A stretch of 64,000 nt of DNA from Sneathia vaginalis (lineage in GTDB: Bacteria; Fusobacteriota; Fusobacteriia; Fusobacteriales; Leptotrichiaceae). The notes beneath the pieces are model-generated. The model ran no database searches. It saw only the letters and a list, made by a program, of their open reading frames with translations, and was not told the DNA's origin. How positions within the stretch are numbered: the first letter of the stretch is position 1; each line of letters begins with the position of its first letter. Location: positions 584,642 to 648,641 of the forward strand of contig NZ_CP011280.1 of assembly GCF_000973085.1 (NCBI RefSeq), read 5' to 3'. Positions 8,268 through 15,938 of this stretch are shown one piece after another. The position numbers and the translations under genes are program-made.

Positions 8268-8462
8268 ATGATTTCAAGAGAAGAAATGATTAAGGCAGAT
8301 GGAAAGTATGTTAATATAGACTATAAAAATGGTGAAAAATTAAAAAATGTTTATGTTATAGAGTATTTAGATGCCGAATCAGAAGAAGAAGAAAATAGTT
8401 TAGAATTAGATAAAATATTAGTATTACAATCAGAAATAGAAAAAATAGAAATATTAGATTAG
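8268..8462 (+). CDS. Small acidic immunity-like protein
   Basis: 64-residue protein, DGKYVNIDYKNGEKLKN then a Glu/Asp-rich strand and SEIEKIEILD. The fold pattern (short beta strands, acidic insert) resembles small immunity proteins found in toxin arrays, where several related copies often stand in a row. A remnant tail of a second copy lies just upstream (8225-8258). There is no clear ribosome site beyond AAAAGGAAAA at 8253-8262. Function is inferred from context. Confidence 0.45.
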   Translation: MISREEMIKADGKYVNIDYKNGEKLKNVYVIEYLDAESEEEENSLELDKILVLQSEIEKIEILD

Positions 8463-8477
8463 GGCAACTGCAAAAGG
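8444..8477 (+). repeat. 34-bp direct repeat, copy B
   Basis: Partner of 8225-8258. It spans the last codons of the small immunity-like gene and the first part of its terminator. Confidence 0.8.
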
Positions 8478-8488
8478 TTGCTTTTTTG
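8464..8488 (+). terminator. Short intrinsic terminator
   Basis: GCAAC (8464-8468) pairs with GTTGC (8477-8481) and is followed by TTTTTT. The stem is short, so strength is uncertain. Confidence 0.5.
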
Positions 8489-8507
8489 TTGTAGAAAGGA
8501 ATTAGAT

Positions 8508-8711
8508 ATGGAATTAAAGTTTGAAGATATTTATGAATTAGAAAAATTAAGAAATGGCTATATTAAAGATGAGTATCATACTATTAGCAAGTTATATTTT
8601 AATCGTATGATTTTATTTATGTATTTATGTAAAGCTTACAAAAATAAAGCTTGGAAGTCTAAATTTCATGATGATAATTCTATGTTTGTTGTTGGTATAA
8701 CTACACCATAA
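8508..8711 (+). CDS. Hypothetical small protein, probably truncated at its C-terminus
   Basis: 67 residues from ATG 8508, preceded by AAAGGA at 8495-8500. An upstream in-frame ATG at 8478 lies in the terminator and is unlikely. The middle reads YFNRMILFMYLCKAYKNKAW. The last residues FVVGITTP run straight into the hsdR remnant at 8713, so the true C-terminus was probably lost at that junction. The family is not recognised. Its position after the immunity genes suggests it belongs to the same accessory cassette. Confidence 0.4.
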   Translation: MELKFEDIYELEKLRNGYIKDEYHTISKLYFNRMILFMYLCKAYKNKAWKSKFHDDNSMFVVGITTP

Positions 8712-8712
8712 G

Positions 8713-9186
8713 GACTTCATCTCGTTATTTGGTGCGATTCTACGCATGAGAAATCTATTGTGTGCATTTGTTGAATTTGAAGGTAAAGAGATGGTTTCTG
8801 AACGTGATTTACAAGATTACAGTTGAACTTATTAAGCAGATAGAAATCAATATCGACTATATTCTTATGCTTGTTAAGAAGTATCATGACAGTCATTGCA
8901 AAGATAAAGAAGTGCTTGTTACAATCAAAAAGGCTATTGATGCCAGTCCAGAACTTTGTAGTAAGAAAGCATTTTTCTGGTATCAATGATGTTGAGGATG
9001 TTATGACTGAATGACATAATTATGTGTCTGAAAGAGGCTGAAACAAGGAAGTTTATTGAAAATGCCTTTTGTGATGGTGAAATTAAAACGACAGGTACGG
9101 ATATAGATAGGATTATGCCCCCTATATCTCGTTTCAGTGGTGGCAACAGAACTACTAAGAATCAGGGTGTCATTTTTGGTACTTGA
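8713..9186 (+). pseudogene. hsdR: 3' remnant of a type I restriction endonuclease gene (hsdR)
   Basis: Several frames together spell the C-terminal end of HsdR: DFISLFGAILRMRNLL and EGKEMVSERDLQDY, then after a deletion LIKQIEINIDYILMLV, then INDVEDVMTE followed by TGA where the family has Trp, then ETRKFIENAFCDGEIKTTGT and DIDRIMPPISRFSGGNR. At least one deletion, one stop and frame changes are present and no methylase or specificity gene is nearby. It is dead debris of a restriction system. The mosaic frames exclude a functional protein. Confidence 0.85.
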
Positions 9187-9207
9187 TATAATTAGGTATA
9201 AGAAAAA

Positions 9208-9248
9208 GACCACACAGGAGTATTTCTACTCTTGTATGGTCGTTTCTT
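9208..9248. terminator. Hairpin terminator after hsdR remnant
   Basis: GACCACACAGGAGTA (9208-9222) pairs with TACTCTTGTATGGTC (9227-9241), 15 bp with two G-U pairs and a 4-nt loop, then GTTTCTTC. Confidence 0.7.
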
Positions 9249-9267
9249 CATAAAAAAAATGCATAAT

Positions 9268-9511
9268 TCACTTGCCAAATCTAAAGAATTCACGCCAATA
9301 TGGATTTTCTTTACTAAAAATTTCAACTTCTTCCTTAGACATATTTTGTGGATAATCTGCAAATAAATTGTATATTTTCTTTTTATCAAATGTAAATAAG
9401 TGTTCCCCGAAAGTATCTACATTCTTCTTCAAAATATCCACAAAAAATTTCATCTTCATATTCTTCATTATTTAACATACTTTTTGTTACTTCTATTTCT
9501 CTATTATCCAT
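9268..9511 (-). pseudogene. Frameshifted small gene following the ABC exporter
   Basis: ATG at 9511 overlaps the exporter stop and gives MDNREIEVTKSMLNNEEYED. Near 9425 the frame changes and continues as DTFGEHLFTFDKKKIYNLF, ending ENPYWREFFRFGK at 9268. The tail alone can be read as a 66-residue ORF (9268-9468), but the better explanation is one ~80-residue gene with a frameshift, because the duplicated left copy (7043-7160) has the same two parts in order. The function is not recognised. Confidence 0.5.
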
Positions 9512-11243
9512 TATATAAATTAGCGTACACATTATTCTTTGCAAGTAATTGTGTGTGTGTACCACGTTCTATTATTTCACCATTTTCAAGTACCATGATA
9601 ACATCTGAATCTATTATTGTTGATAGTCTGTGTGCTATGACAAATACAGTTTTTCCATGCATCAATTTATCCATACCATCTTGTACAATTTTTTCAGTTC
9701 TTGTATCGATATTAGATGTTGCTTCATCAAGTATTAAAACAGGCGTATTACGTAATTTTGCACGTACAAGGCATAATAATTGTTTTTGTCCTTGAGAGAG
9801 TGTATCAGTATTACCAGATATGTATGTATCATAACCTTTTTCAAGTTGAGAGATAAAATGATGAGCACCTATTTGTTTTGCTACTTCTATGACCTCTTCT
9901 TTTGAAATAGTTTCATCTGAGTATCTAATATTATCTAAGATTGTTCCAGAAAAGAGTATACTATCCTGTAAAACAACAGTTATATTTTTTCTTAAATCAG
10001 ACTTATTAATCCTTCTAATATCAATACCATCAAAAGTAATAGTTCCACTATCAATTTCATAGAATCGGTTAATAAGGTTAGTTATTGTGGTTTTACCACT
10101 ACCTGTTGGACCAACGATAGCTATTTTTTGACCATATTTTGCATACATATTTATATTTTTCAATATTTTTTTATCTTTGTTATATGAAAAGTCAACGTTA
10201 ATAAACTCAATGTTTCCCACACATTTTACCTTTTCATTATTCTCTAATATCCAGTATCCATCTTTTAAGTATACCTTACCTTCATCAATTTCATTGTCTA
10301 GGTCCATAAGTTCAAAGACTCTTTTAGCTCCAGCAAGTGCTGAATTAACCATACCAACTTCAAAAGAAAAGATAAATAGGGGCATAGCAATTAGTCTACT
10401 TAATAGTAAAAAACTTCCTATTGTACCTATTGAAGTATGGAATACAGTTCCAACAATTGCTATACATGCATATTGTAAGAAGTTTATTGCCCCTATAACG
10501 GGGAAGATAGTATTTGAATATATGTTTGCACTTACTATACTTTTTAACCATGCATTATTTAAACGCTTAAATATTGAATTATTTCTTTTTTCATAGTTAA
10601 ATAGTTTTACAATATTTTGACCATTAACGCTTTCTTCAATGTAACCGTTTATAGATCCAATATTTTTTTGGTTTGTGTCATAAGATTTAATGCTGTATTT
10701 TGAGAATAAATATATTATTAAATACGATAGGGCACTAAAGAATATTACAACGATTGCAAGCTTATATGAAATATATATCATAATAGCTAATAGAGCAATC
10801 ATTTCGACTATACCACTAAAAATATTGAACATAGAAAATTCCAAGAAAGTGTTCATGGAGTCTATATCGTTTGTAAACTTACTCATAATATCTCCATGTT
10901 CATGTGTGTCAAAGAATACAATGGGTAAATTTTGTAGTTTTTCAAAAGCTTTTTTCCTAATACCGTACATAACATCTTGTGAAAGTGGTACTGCTAGTAT
11001 GATATTAAGTTCTTCAAAGCAAACAGATATTAGGTAAATCAAACCTAAAATTGCAATATATTTAGGTAAAAGATCTAATCTTTTAGGAATTAAAACTTTA
11101 TCGATAATAACTTGTATTAGTTTTGTTGAATAAGTACTACAAATTTTAAAAATTAGTATAGAGATAATTATTGTAAAAAATTTCAATGGGCTTTTTTTGA
11201 AGACCATATGTATCATTCGTTTAAGAGCTTTACTATTCTTCAT
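9504..11243 (-). CDS. Heterodimeric ABC exporter, consensus-site subunit (TM288-like)
   Basis: Six-helix exporter half (about residues 15-310) fused to an ATPase domain. The Walker A is GPTGSGKTT, the signature is the deviant LSQGQKQ, Walker B is VLILDEATSNID with catalytic Glu, and the H-loop is VIAHRLST. A deviant signature with an intact Walker B is the mark of the partner that completes the degenerate ATP site in TM287/288-type heterodimers. ATG 11243 follows AAAGGAGGTAATTTTG. The longer in-frame start at 11321 would lie far inside the upstream gene. It overlaps the partner gene by 11 bp. The substrate is unknown; the family exports drugs or lipids. Its 3' end is duplicated at 7153-7388. 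Confidence 0.9.
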   Translation of the reverse strand: MKNSKALKRMIHMVFKKSPLKFFTIIISILIFKICSTYSTKLIQVIIDKVLIPKRLDLLPKYIAILGLIYLISVCFEELNIILAVPLSQDVMYGIRKKAFEKLQNLPIVFFDTHEHGDIMSKFTNDIDSMNTFLEFSMFNIFSGIVEMIALLAIMIYISYKLAIVVIFFSALSYLIIYLFSKYSIKSYDTNQKNIGSINGYIEESVNGQNIVKLFNYEKRNNSIFKRLNNAWLKSIVSANIYSNTIFPVIGAINFLQYACIAIVGTVFHTSIGTIGSFLLLSRLIAMPLFIFSFEVGMVNSALAGAKRVFELMDLDNEIDEGKVYLKDGYWILENNEKVKCVGNIEFINVDFSYNKDKKILKNINMYAKYGQKIAIVGPTGSGKTTITNLINRFYEIDSGTITFDGIDIRRINKSDLRKNITVVLQDSILFSGTILDNIRYSDETISKEEVIEVAKQIGAHHFISQLEKGYDTYISGNTDTLSQGQKQLLCLVRAKLRNTPVLILDEATSNIDTRTEKIVQDGMDKLMHGKTVFVIAHRLSTIIDSDVIMVLENGEIIERGTHTQLLAKNNVYANLYNG

Positions 11244-12915
11244 CAAAATTACCTCCTTTTTGTATATTGTAAAATTCCTTATATATTTCATTATTATGCA
11301 GAAGATTTTCATTAGTATCAATATTTTGTATCATACCATTATCTAATACCATAACCTTATCACAAGTTAAAACAGAAGATATTTTTTGACTTATGATAAT
11401 TTTTGTACAGTTTTTACCTTTTAAGAAGTTCTTTATATCACGGTCTGTTTTCGTATCTATTGCACTAGTAGAATCATCTAGAATTAGTATAGGGCTATAT
11501 TTTAAAAGACTTCTAGCGATGTATAGTCTTTGTTTTTGACCACCTGAAAAGTTAGAACCGTATTGTTCGACCGTTTGGTCAAGTGAGCTTATAAAGTTTT
11601 GAGCTCTAACACCTTTTATTGCTTCTAGAATTTTTTCATCATCTAAATCACTATTTGCTAGTTTCATATTACTATATATATTACCTTTAAATAGAGTGTT
11701 ATTTTGCGATACTATACTTACTATATCACGTAAATAGTTAAGGTTTATATCCAAAATATTTTTATTTCCTATAGTTATACTACCACTAGTTGTATTGTAT
11801 AGACGAACTAGTAGGTTAACAAGACTAGTTTTACCACTTCCTGTAGCTCCTATTATTCCAAGACTTTCACCTTGTTTTAGTTTAAATGAAACATTTTTTA
11901 AAACATCATGGGTTGTAGGATAATCAAAATTAACATTTTTAAATTCTATGTCAAAATTGTCTAAGCTTGTTATATTACCACTGTCTACTTCATTTTCTTT
12001 TTCTAATATTTCAAATATTCTTACAATAGATATTTTAGACATTGCAAAGTCTGATATTATATATCCACATTCAAATAGGTTACCTAATATTTGTCCTGAA
12101 TATGTCAAGATACTTAGGAATAGTCCTATAGTTATTTCTTTATTTATTATCATTTTACTTGCTATTATTATCATTAAAATATTGCAACCATAACCTAGCA
12201 ATGTTAAAAGTGGATAAAATGAACTTAGTGTTGTATCCAAGAATTGCAAAGTTTTAGTAATTTTTTTACTTATCGTATTAAATTTCTTTATTTCTTTTTT
12301 CTCAGTATTGTACGTCTTTATTACTTTAATACCTTTTAAATTTTCATCAATATTTTGATTTAAATCATCTGATAATTTAAATAGTATGTATAGTTGATTT
12401 AGTAATAGCTTTATCGCTAAAAGTATTAAAACGATTAATAAAGGAACCATAATAAAGAAAATTATGGATATTTTTTTAGATATTTTAAAGATCATTATAA
12501 ATGACAAAAGTGCCATTATTGGACAACGTAAGGTGTATCTAATTAATGATTGATATGTGTTTTTTGCTTTTTGTATATCTTTTGTAAGTCTTGTAATAAT
12601 ACTATGTGTTCCAAGTTCATCTATTGTATATGACGGTAATTTTTGAATCTTTTGGAATAATTCAAATCGAAGATTAGATGCAAAACCACACGAAGCTTTA
12701 ATAGCAGAAATGCTTGATGAAATACCGAGTATAAGGGATAAAAGTGTACAAATTAAAAGTTTTATGATAATAGGTTTATTAAGTCCATTATCTACTAGCT
12801 TTGACATATACAAAGGTATTAGCATTTCAAGGAAGCTTTCTAGAGTTACGAAAATGGGAGCTAGAATAGCAAAAAATTTATACTGTTTTGTATATCTTGC
12901 AATTAATTTGAGCAT
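11233..12915 (-). CDS. Heterodimeric ABC exporter, degenerate-site subunit (TM287-like)
   Basis: First gene of the two-gene exporter operon. Six transmembrane helices precede an ATPase domain with Walker A GATGSGKTS, a good signature NFSGGQKQR, Walker B LILDDSTSAID with Asp in place of the catalytic Glu, and IISQKIS where the H-loop His is replaced by Gln. These substitutions are those of the catalytically weak half of heterodimeric exporters. ATG 12915 is chosen because AGAAAGGAGG lies just upstream; the first possible start at 12948 is within the promoter region. A sigma-70 promoter lies at 12937-12965. Confidence 0.9.
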   Translation of the reverse strand: MLKLIARYTKQYKFFAILAPIFVTLESFLEMLIPLYMSKLVDNGLNKPIIIKLLICTLLSLILGISSSISAIKASCGFASNLRFELFQKIQKLPSYTIDELGTHSIITRLTKDIQKAKNTYQSLIRYTLRCPIMALLSFIMIFKISKKISIIFFIMVPLLIVLILLAIKLLLNQLYILFKLSDDLNQNIDENLKGIKVIKTYNTEKKEIKKFNTISKKITKTLQFLDTTLSSFYPLLTLLGYGCNILMIIIASKMIINKEITIGLFLSILTYSGQILGNLFECGYIISDFAMSKISIVRIFEILEKENEVDSGNITSLDNFDIEFKNVNFDYPTTHDVLKNVSFKLKQGESLGIIGATGSGKTSLVNLLVRLYNTTSGSITIGNKNILDINLNYLRDIVSIVSQNNTLFKGNIYSNMKLANSDLDDEKILEAIKGVRAQNFISSLDQTVEQYGSNFSGGQKQRLYIARSLLKYSPILILDDSTSAIDTKTDRDIKNFLKGKNCTKIIISQKISSVLTCDKVMVLDNGMIQNIDTNENLLHNNEIYKEFYNIQKGGNFDEE

Positions 12916-12936
12916 AAATCCTCCTTTCTTTAGTGT

Positions 12937-12965
12937 AGTATAGAACATTTAACAGAAAAATACAA
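12937..12965 (-). promoter_or_regulatory. Sigma-70 promoter of the ABC exporter operon
   Basis: On the minus strand, TTGTAT (12960-12965), 17 bp, then TATACT (12937-12942). Confidence 0.75.
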
Positions 12966-12988
12966 TATGAAATATATGCAAGTAAATA

Positions 12989-13017
12989 TTGATATTTTTC
13001 AAGGTGTGATGTATAAT
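12989..13017 (+). promoter_or_regulatory. Sigma-70 promoter of the PspC-like gene
   Basis: TTGATA (12989-12994), 17 bp, then a perfect TATAAT (13012-13017). It is divergent from the exporter promoter. Confidence 0.85.
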
Positions 13018-13046
13018 ATTCTCAATAAATCTTAAGGAGAACCAGT

Positions 13047-13223
13047 ATGAGAAAAAGATTAACAAGAAGTAGAAAAAATAGAATGATATTTGGAGTCTGT
13101 GGAGGTATAGCAGAATACCTAGATATAGATCCAGTGATAGTAAGATTAATATTTTTATTTTTTGGTGTGACGTTATTTTTATATGTTGTTATGGCTGTTA
13201 TTATACCAGAAGAAGATTATTGA
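13047..13223 (+). CDS. Small PspC-domain membrane protein
   Basis: 58-residue protein consisting of almost nothing but a PspC domain. It has a basic N-terminus (MRKRLTRSRKNRM), then IFGVCGGIAEYLDIDPVIVR and a single hydrophobic segment (RLIFLFFGVTLFLYVVMAV), ending IIPEEDY. PspC proteins sit in the inner membrane and take part in envelope-stress responses, although stand-alone forms like this are common and poorly understood. AGGAGA precedes ATG 13047, and a strong promoter lies at 12989-13017. It is a single-gene unit closed by the hairpin at 13232-13256. Confidence 0.88.
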   Translation: MRKRLTRSRKNRMIFGVCGGIAEYLDIDPVIVRLIFLFFGVTLFLYVVMAVIIPEEDY

Positions 13224-13231
13224 GAGTTTAA

Positions 13232-13256
13232 AAGTCAAGGCATTTAGCCTTGACTT
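13232..13256. terminator. Bidirectional terminator between convergent genes
   Basis: AAGTCAAGGC (13232-13241) pairs perfectly with GCCTTGACTT (13247-13256), loop ATTTA. It serves the PspC gene and the convergent gene ending at 13255. Confidence 0.75.
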
Positions 13257-14217
13257 ATATTAAATATTCAATTAATGCAATATATTCCCAGATTAATAGT
13301 TCTACATCCTTATAGAATAAATAGATAACTTGCTTTTCTTCATTTGTTAATTTAGCATCTGATGCGTTGATTACAACGTCACACATTAGTAGTGAAAGAT
13401 CTGCAATATTATCAATTGTAGTCTTGTAATTAAGATGTAGATAGCTAAAATCAGTTTCCTTTATTTTAATATTTTTTAATGTATTGTATAGATTAGAATA
13501 TGTTGTTAGACTTAATTTTGTTTTTTGTGATAGGAAATTAAAGTCTTGAGATTCTTTACTTTCTTTATCGCCAGTGGTTCTATATATTAGTGCCTTATAT
13601 GGTAGATATACACACTTAAATATGAATAAGAATGGAATAGCATCTAAATCCATTAGTAGACCGAATAAGCAATTAATCTTGTGTGATATTTCATCAACTT
13701 GATTTTTAAATTCTATTATGTCTTTGTAATTTAGGTTAGTAACGATGTCATATATTTTGTTAATTTTTATGCTAACATCTGAATCTTCACCAAGTGAACG
13801 AATAATATTAGTTTTAAAGTCTTTAAATTCTTGTGTTTTTTCATTTCTGATAAATGACTTTATTTTTTTAGGATTAGTTAATTTTTCAGTACCAAAGTAT
13901 AAATCAAAGTATAGATAATTAAAAAATATCATTATGTATTCTGCAATAGATGGATGAGTTTTCATATCCTTTAATATATATTCATCAGTTGTTGCTAGAA
14001 TTTTTTCTATTAATTCACGCTTTTTTTCATCATTAGCTTCATTTATTACTGCAATAAAAGCATCTGAATAACTGTAAAAACCTAGGGAGACATCTTTGAT
14101 TTTTTGATTTAAATAAGCTTTTTTAACTTGAACATCAAAATTTTCAAAATTTTTACAGTGTCTTAACTTTTCAAATGTAGACACTAAAAGATATTGGTTT
14201 AATAAATTTAATTCCAT
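13255..14217 (-). CDS. Hypothetical helical protein
   Basis: 320-residue protein, largely alpha-helical by composition, without signal peptide. One hydrophobic stretch (CLFGLLMDLDAIPFLFIF, about residues 185-205) could be a buried helix or membrane contact. No catalytic motif or family is recognised. ATG 14217 is preferred to GTG 14229 because GTGAGGG sits 5-6 nt upstream of the ATG. It has its own promoter (14247-14274), divergent from the ribosomal/secE operon. Its terminator overlaps the stop codon. Confidence 0.6.
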   Translation of the reverse strand: MELNLLNQYLLVSTFEKLRHCKNFENFDVQVKKAYLNQKIKDVSLGFYSYSDAFIAVINEANDEKKRELIEKILATTDEYILKDMKTHPSIAEYIMIFFNYLYFDLYFGTEKLTNPKKIKSFIRNEKTQEFKDFKTNIIRSLGEDSDVSIKINKIYDIVTNLNYKDIIEFKNQVDEISHKINCLFGLLMDLDAIPFLFIFKCVYLPYKALIYRTTGDKESKESQDFNFLSQKTKLSLTTYSNLYNTLKNIKIKETDFSYLHLNYKTTIDNIADLSLLMCDVVINASDAKLTNEEKQVIYLFYKDVELLIWEYIALIEYLI

Positions 14218-14246
14218 AAAATCCCTCACTTCTTCCTATAATATAT

Positions 14247-14274
14247 AGTATAGCCTTAAAATAGACATAGTCAA
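14247..14274 (-). promoter_or_regulatory. Sigma-70 promoter of the hypothetical gene
   Basis: Minus-strand TTGACT (14269-14274), 16 bp, TATACT (14247-14252). Confidence 0.75.
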
Positions 14275-14277
14275 CGC

Positions 14278-14307
14278 TTGACAAACCTCATTATTATGTG
14301 TTATTAT
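14278..14307 (+). promoter_or_regulatory. Promoter of the rpmG-trnW-secE-nusG-rplKA operon
   Basis: TTGACA (14278-14283), 18 bp, TATTAT (14302-14307), with a TG just upstream of the -10. Only 3 bp separate its -35 box from that of the divergent promoter, so the two may compete. Confidence 0.75.
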
Positions 14308-14371
14308 AGTTTGTTGAATTTATACAACGTCTGTATTACCAATACAAATAATTTGATTGGGAGGAATAAAA

Positions 14372-14521
14372 ATGAGAGTACAAGTAATTTTGGAATGCAC
14401 AGAAACAAAGTTGAGACACTATGTGACAACTAAAAACAAAAAGACACATCCTGAAAGATTGGAATTAAGAAAGTATAATCCAGTTTTAAAGAAATACACT
14501 CTATACAGAGAAGTTAAGTAG
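14372..14521 (+). CDS. rpmG: Ribosomal protein L33, zinc-free type
   Basis: 49-residue large-subunit protein near the E site. [20 protein letters not shown] and [10 protein letters not shown] are the family landmarks. The Zn-binding form has two CxxC pairs; here they read CTET and NPVL, so only one Cys remains and the protein is the C-minus (zinc-independent) form. GGGAGGA precedes the ATG. The gene is first in the operon, followed directly by tRNA-Trp. Confidence 0.95.
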   Translation: MRVQVILECTETKLRHYVTTKNKKTHPERLELRKYNPVLKKYTLYREVK

Positions 14522-14526
14522 TAGTT

Positions 14527-14602
14527 AGGCCAGTAGTTCAATTGGTAGAGCATCGGTCTCCAAAACCGAGTGTTGTAGGTTCGAGTCCTATCTGGCCTGC
14601 CA
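14527..14602 (+). tRNA. tRNA-Trp (anticodon CCA)
   Basis: 76 nt with acceptor stem AGGCCAG/CTGGCCT, discriminator G and encoded CCA (14600-14602). The anticodon arm TCGGT-CTCCAAA-ACCGA places CCA in the loop, and the T arm contains GGTTCGAGTCC. It lies between rpmG and secE, a common arrangement. Confidence 0.97.
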
Positions 14603-14623
14603 TTTTATTTTATGGAGTATAAT

Positions 14624-14833
14624 ATGAAAGATGAAAAGAAAAAGAATCTTCTAACTAGAATAGTAGATGAGTATAAGAAGGTAACATGGGCAAGTGCTTC
14701 AGAAGTAGTTCAAGTTACTATAATCGTTCTATTAATTACTGCATTTATTGCTATTATGATAATAATGTTTGACTTTGCATTTAATTTGATTATAAAGAAT
14801 GCAACAACATTATTAAGAAGTTTAATTAAATAG
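14624..14833 (+). CDS. secE: Preprotein translocase subunit SecE
   Basis: Essential SecYEG membrane subunit in its short, one-helix form. The 69-residue protein has an amphipathic cytoplasmic helix (RIVDEYKKVTWASASEVVQV, with the conserved KVTWAS) and one transmembrane helix. ATG 14624 is chosen because GGAG at 14614-14617 is 6 nt upstream; ATG 14612 itself overlaps that ribosome site. nusG follows after 11 bp, the near-universal order. Confidence 0.95.
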   Translation: MKDEKKKNLLTRIVDEYKKVTWASASEVVQVTIIVLLITAFIAIMIIMFDFAFNLIIKNATTLLRSLIK

Positions 14834-14844
14834 AGGTGAGATGA

Positions 14845-15414
14845 ATGAAATGCGAAAATAAATGGTATTTAATTCATACATATTCTGGTTATGAAAAAAA
14901 AGTTAGAGACGATTTGAAAAATAGAGTGAAATCTCTGGATATGTTGGATAGAGTTTTTAGAATTTTTGTCCCAGAAGAAGAAGTCGAAGAAGAAAAAAGA
15001 GGTAAAAGAGTTATTACTTATAGAAAACTATTTCCAAGTTATGTAATGGTAGAAATGAAGACAACATTAGAAGAAACAGAAAACTCATTAAATTATCATG
15101 TTGATAGTGAAGCATGGTATGCAGTACGTAATACCAATGGTGTTACAGGGTTTGTTGGTGTTGGTTCAGATCCTATACCTATGTCTGATGAAGAAGTTGA
15201 AAGAATCATGAAAATGGTTAAAACTACAGTAGTTAAAGCTTCTGAAAAGTTAGAAAAATTAAAAGTTGGAGATGTTGTTGATATTATTGATGGTGATTAC
15301 TTAGGTAACACTGGAACAATATTAGAAATTTATAAGGATAAGGAAGAAGTTATGGTATCAACTCTTAATGAGAAAGCAAAGCCAATATTGAAAGTTGATC
15401 AAATTAAAAAGTAA
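14845..15414 (+). CDS. nusG: Transcription elongation/antitermination factor NusG
   Basis: Binds RNA polymerase and couples transcription to Rho and the ribosome. The N-terminal NGN domain begins KWYLIHTYSGYEKKVRDDL. FPSYVMVEM and RNTNGVTGFVG are conserved NGN strands. The C-terminal KOW domain contains VGDVVDIIDGDYLGNTGTI. The 189-residue length is normal for the family, with an extra acidic loop in NGN (EEEVEEEKRGKR). GAGGTGAG precedes the start. Confidence 0.97.
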   Translation: MKCENKWYLIHTYSGYEKKVRDDLKNRVKSLDMLDRVFRIFVPEEEVEEEKRGKRVITYRKLFPSYVMVEMKTTLEETENSLNYHVDSEAWYAVRNTNGVTGFVGVGSDPIPMSDEEVERIMKMVKTTVVKASEKLEKLKVGDVVDIIDGDYLGNTGTILEIYKDKEEVMVSTLNEKAKPILKVDQIKK

Positions 15415-15420
15415 TATTTA

Positions 15421-15446
15421 AGTGGGAGAATATTTCAATTACCACA
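15421..15446 (+). promoter_or_regulatory. RNA hairpin upstream of rplK
   Basis: GTGGGAG (15422-15428) and TTACCAC (15439-15445) flank a short loop just before the ribosome site. A similar element (15895-15922) precedes rplA. Ribosomal protein L1 is known to repress this operon through an mRNA element in other bacteria, so this is a candidate site. Pairing is short (GTGG/CCAC). Confidence 0.4.
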
Positions 15447-15462
15447 AAGGAGGATAATTTAA

Positions 15463-15888
15463 ATGGCTAAAGAAGTAGTAGACAAAGTTAAATTACAAAT
15501 AAGTGCAGGAAAAGCAAATCCAGCTCCACCAGTTGGATCAGCATTAGGACCTAAAGGAATAAATATTCCTGAATTTTGTAAAGCGTTCAATGCACAAACA
15601 CAAGATAAGATGGGATTCATTATACCAGTTGAAATTACTGTATATTCTGACAGAAGTTTCACATTTAAATTGAAGACACCACCTGCATCAGATTTATTAA
15701 AGAAAGCCGCTAAAGTTGAAAAAGGAGCTCATAACTCTAAAAAAGAAGTTGCAGGAACTGTAACTAAGGATCAAATTAAAGAAATAGCTGAATTAAAAAT
15801 GCCAGACTTAAATGCAAGTAGTGTTGAAACAGCTATGAATATAATTGCTGGAACAGCAAGAAGTATGGGAATCAAAGTACAAGATTAG
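15463..15888 (+). CDS. rplK: Ribosomal protein L11
   Basis: 141-residue protein of the GTPase-associated centre. The N-terminal domain has [16 protein letters not shown] and [20 protein letters not shown], and the C-terminal RNA-binding domain has [20 protein letters not shown] and GTARSMGI. An AAAGGAGG ribosome site precedes the ATG. The length is exact for the family. rplA follows after 50 bp. Confidence 0.98.
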   Translation: MAKEVVDKVKLQISAGKANPAPPVGSALGPKGINIPEFCKAFNAQTQDKMGFIIPVEITVYSDRSFTFKLKTPPASDLLKKAAKVEKGAHNSKKEVAGTVTKDQIKEIAELKMPDLNASSVETAMNIIAGTARSMGIKVQD

Positions 15889-15894
15889 TAAATA

Positions 15895-15922
15895 AGTGGA
15901 AGGTTTTATACCAATGACCACA
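15895..15922 (+). promoter_or_regulatory. RNA hairpin upstream of rplA
   Basis: GTGGAAGG (15896-15903) and GACCAC (15916-15921) could pair through GTGG/CCAC. The element repeats the arrangement seen before rplK, which supports a shared regulatory role, possibly L1 binding. Confidence 0.4.
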
Positions 15923-15938
15923 GAGGAGGATTAATTAG

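Noticed and set aside
8995-9020. TGA in place of a conserved Trp in the HsdR remnant, suggesting UGA recoding
   Set aside because: The fragment also has a deletion and frame changes, and genes elsewhere in the window end normally with TGA. It is simply a pseudogene.
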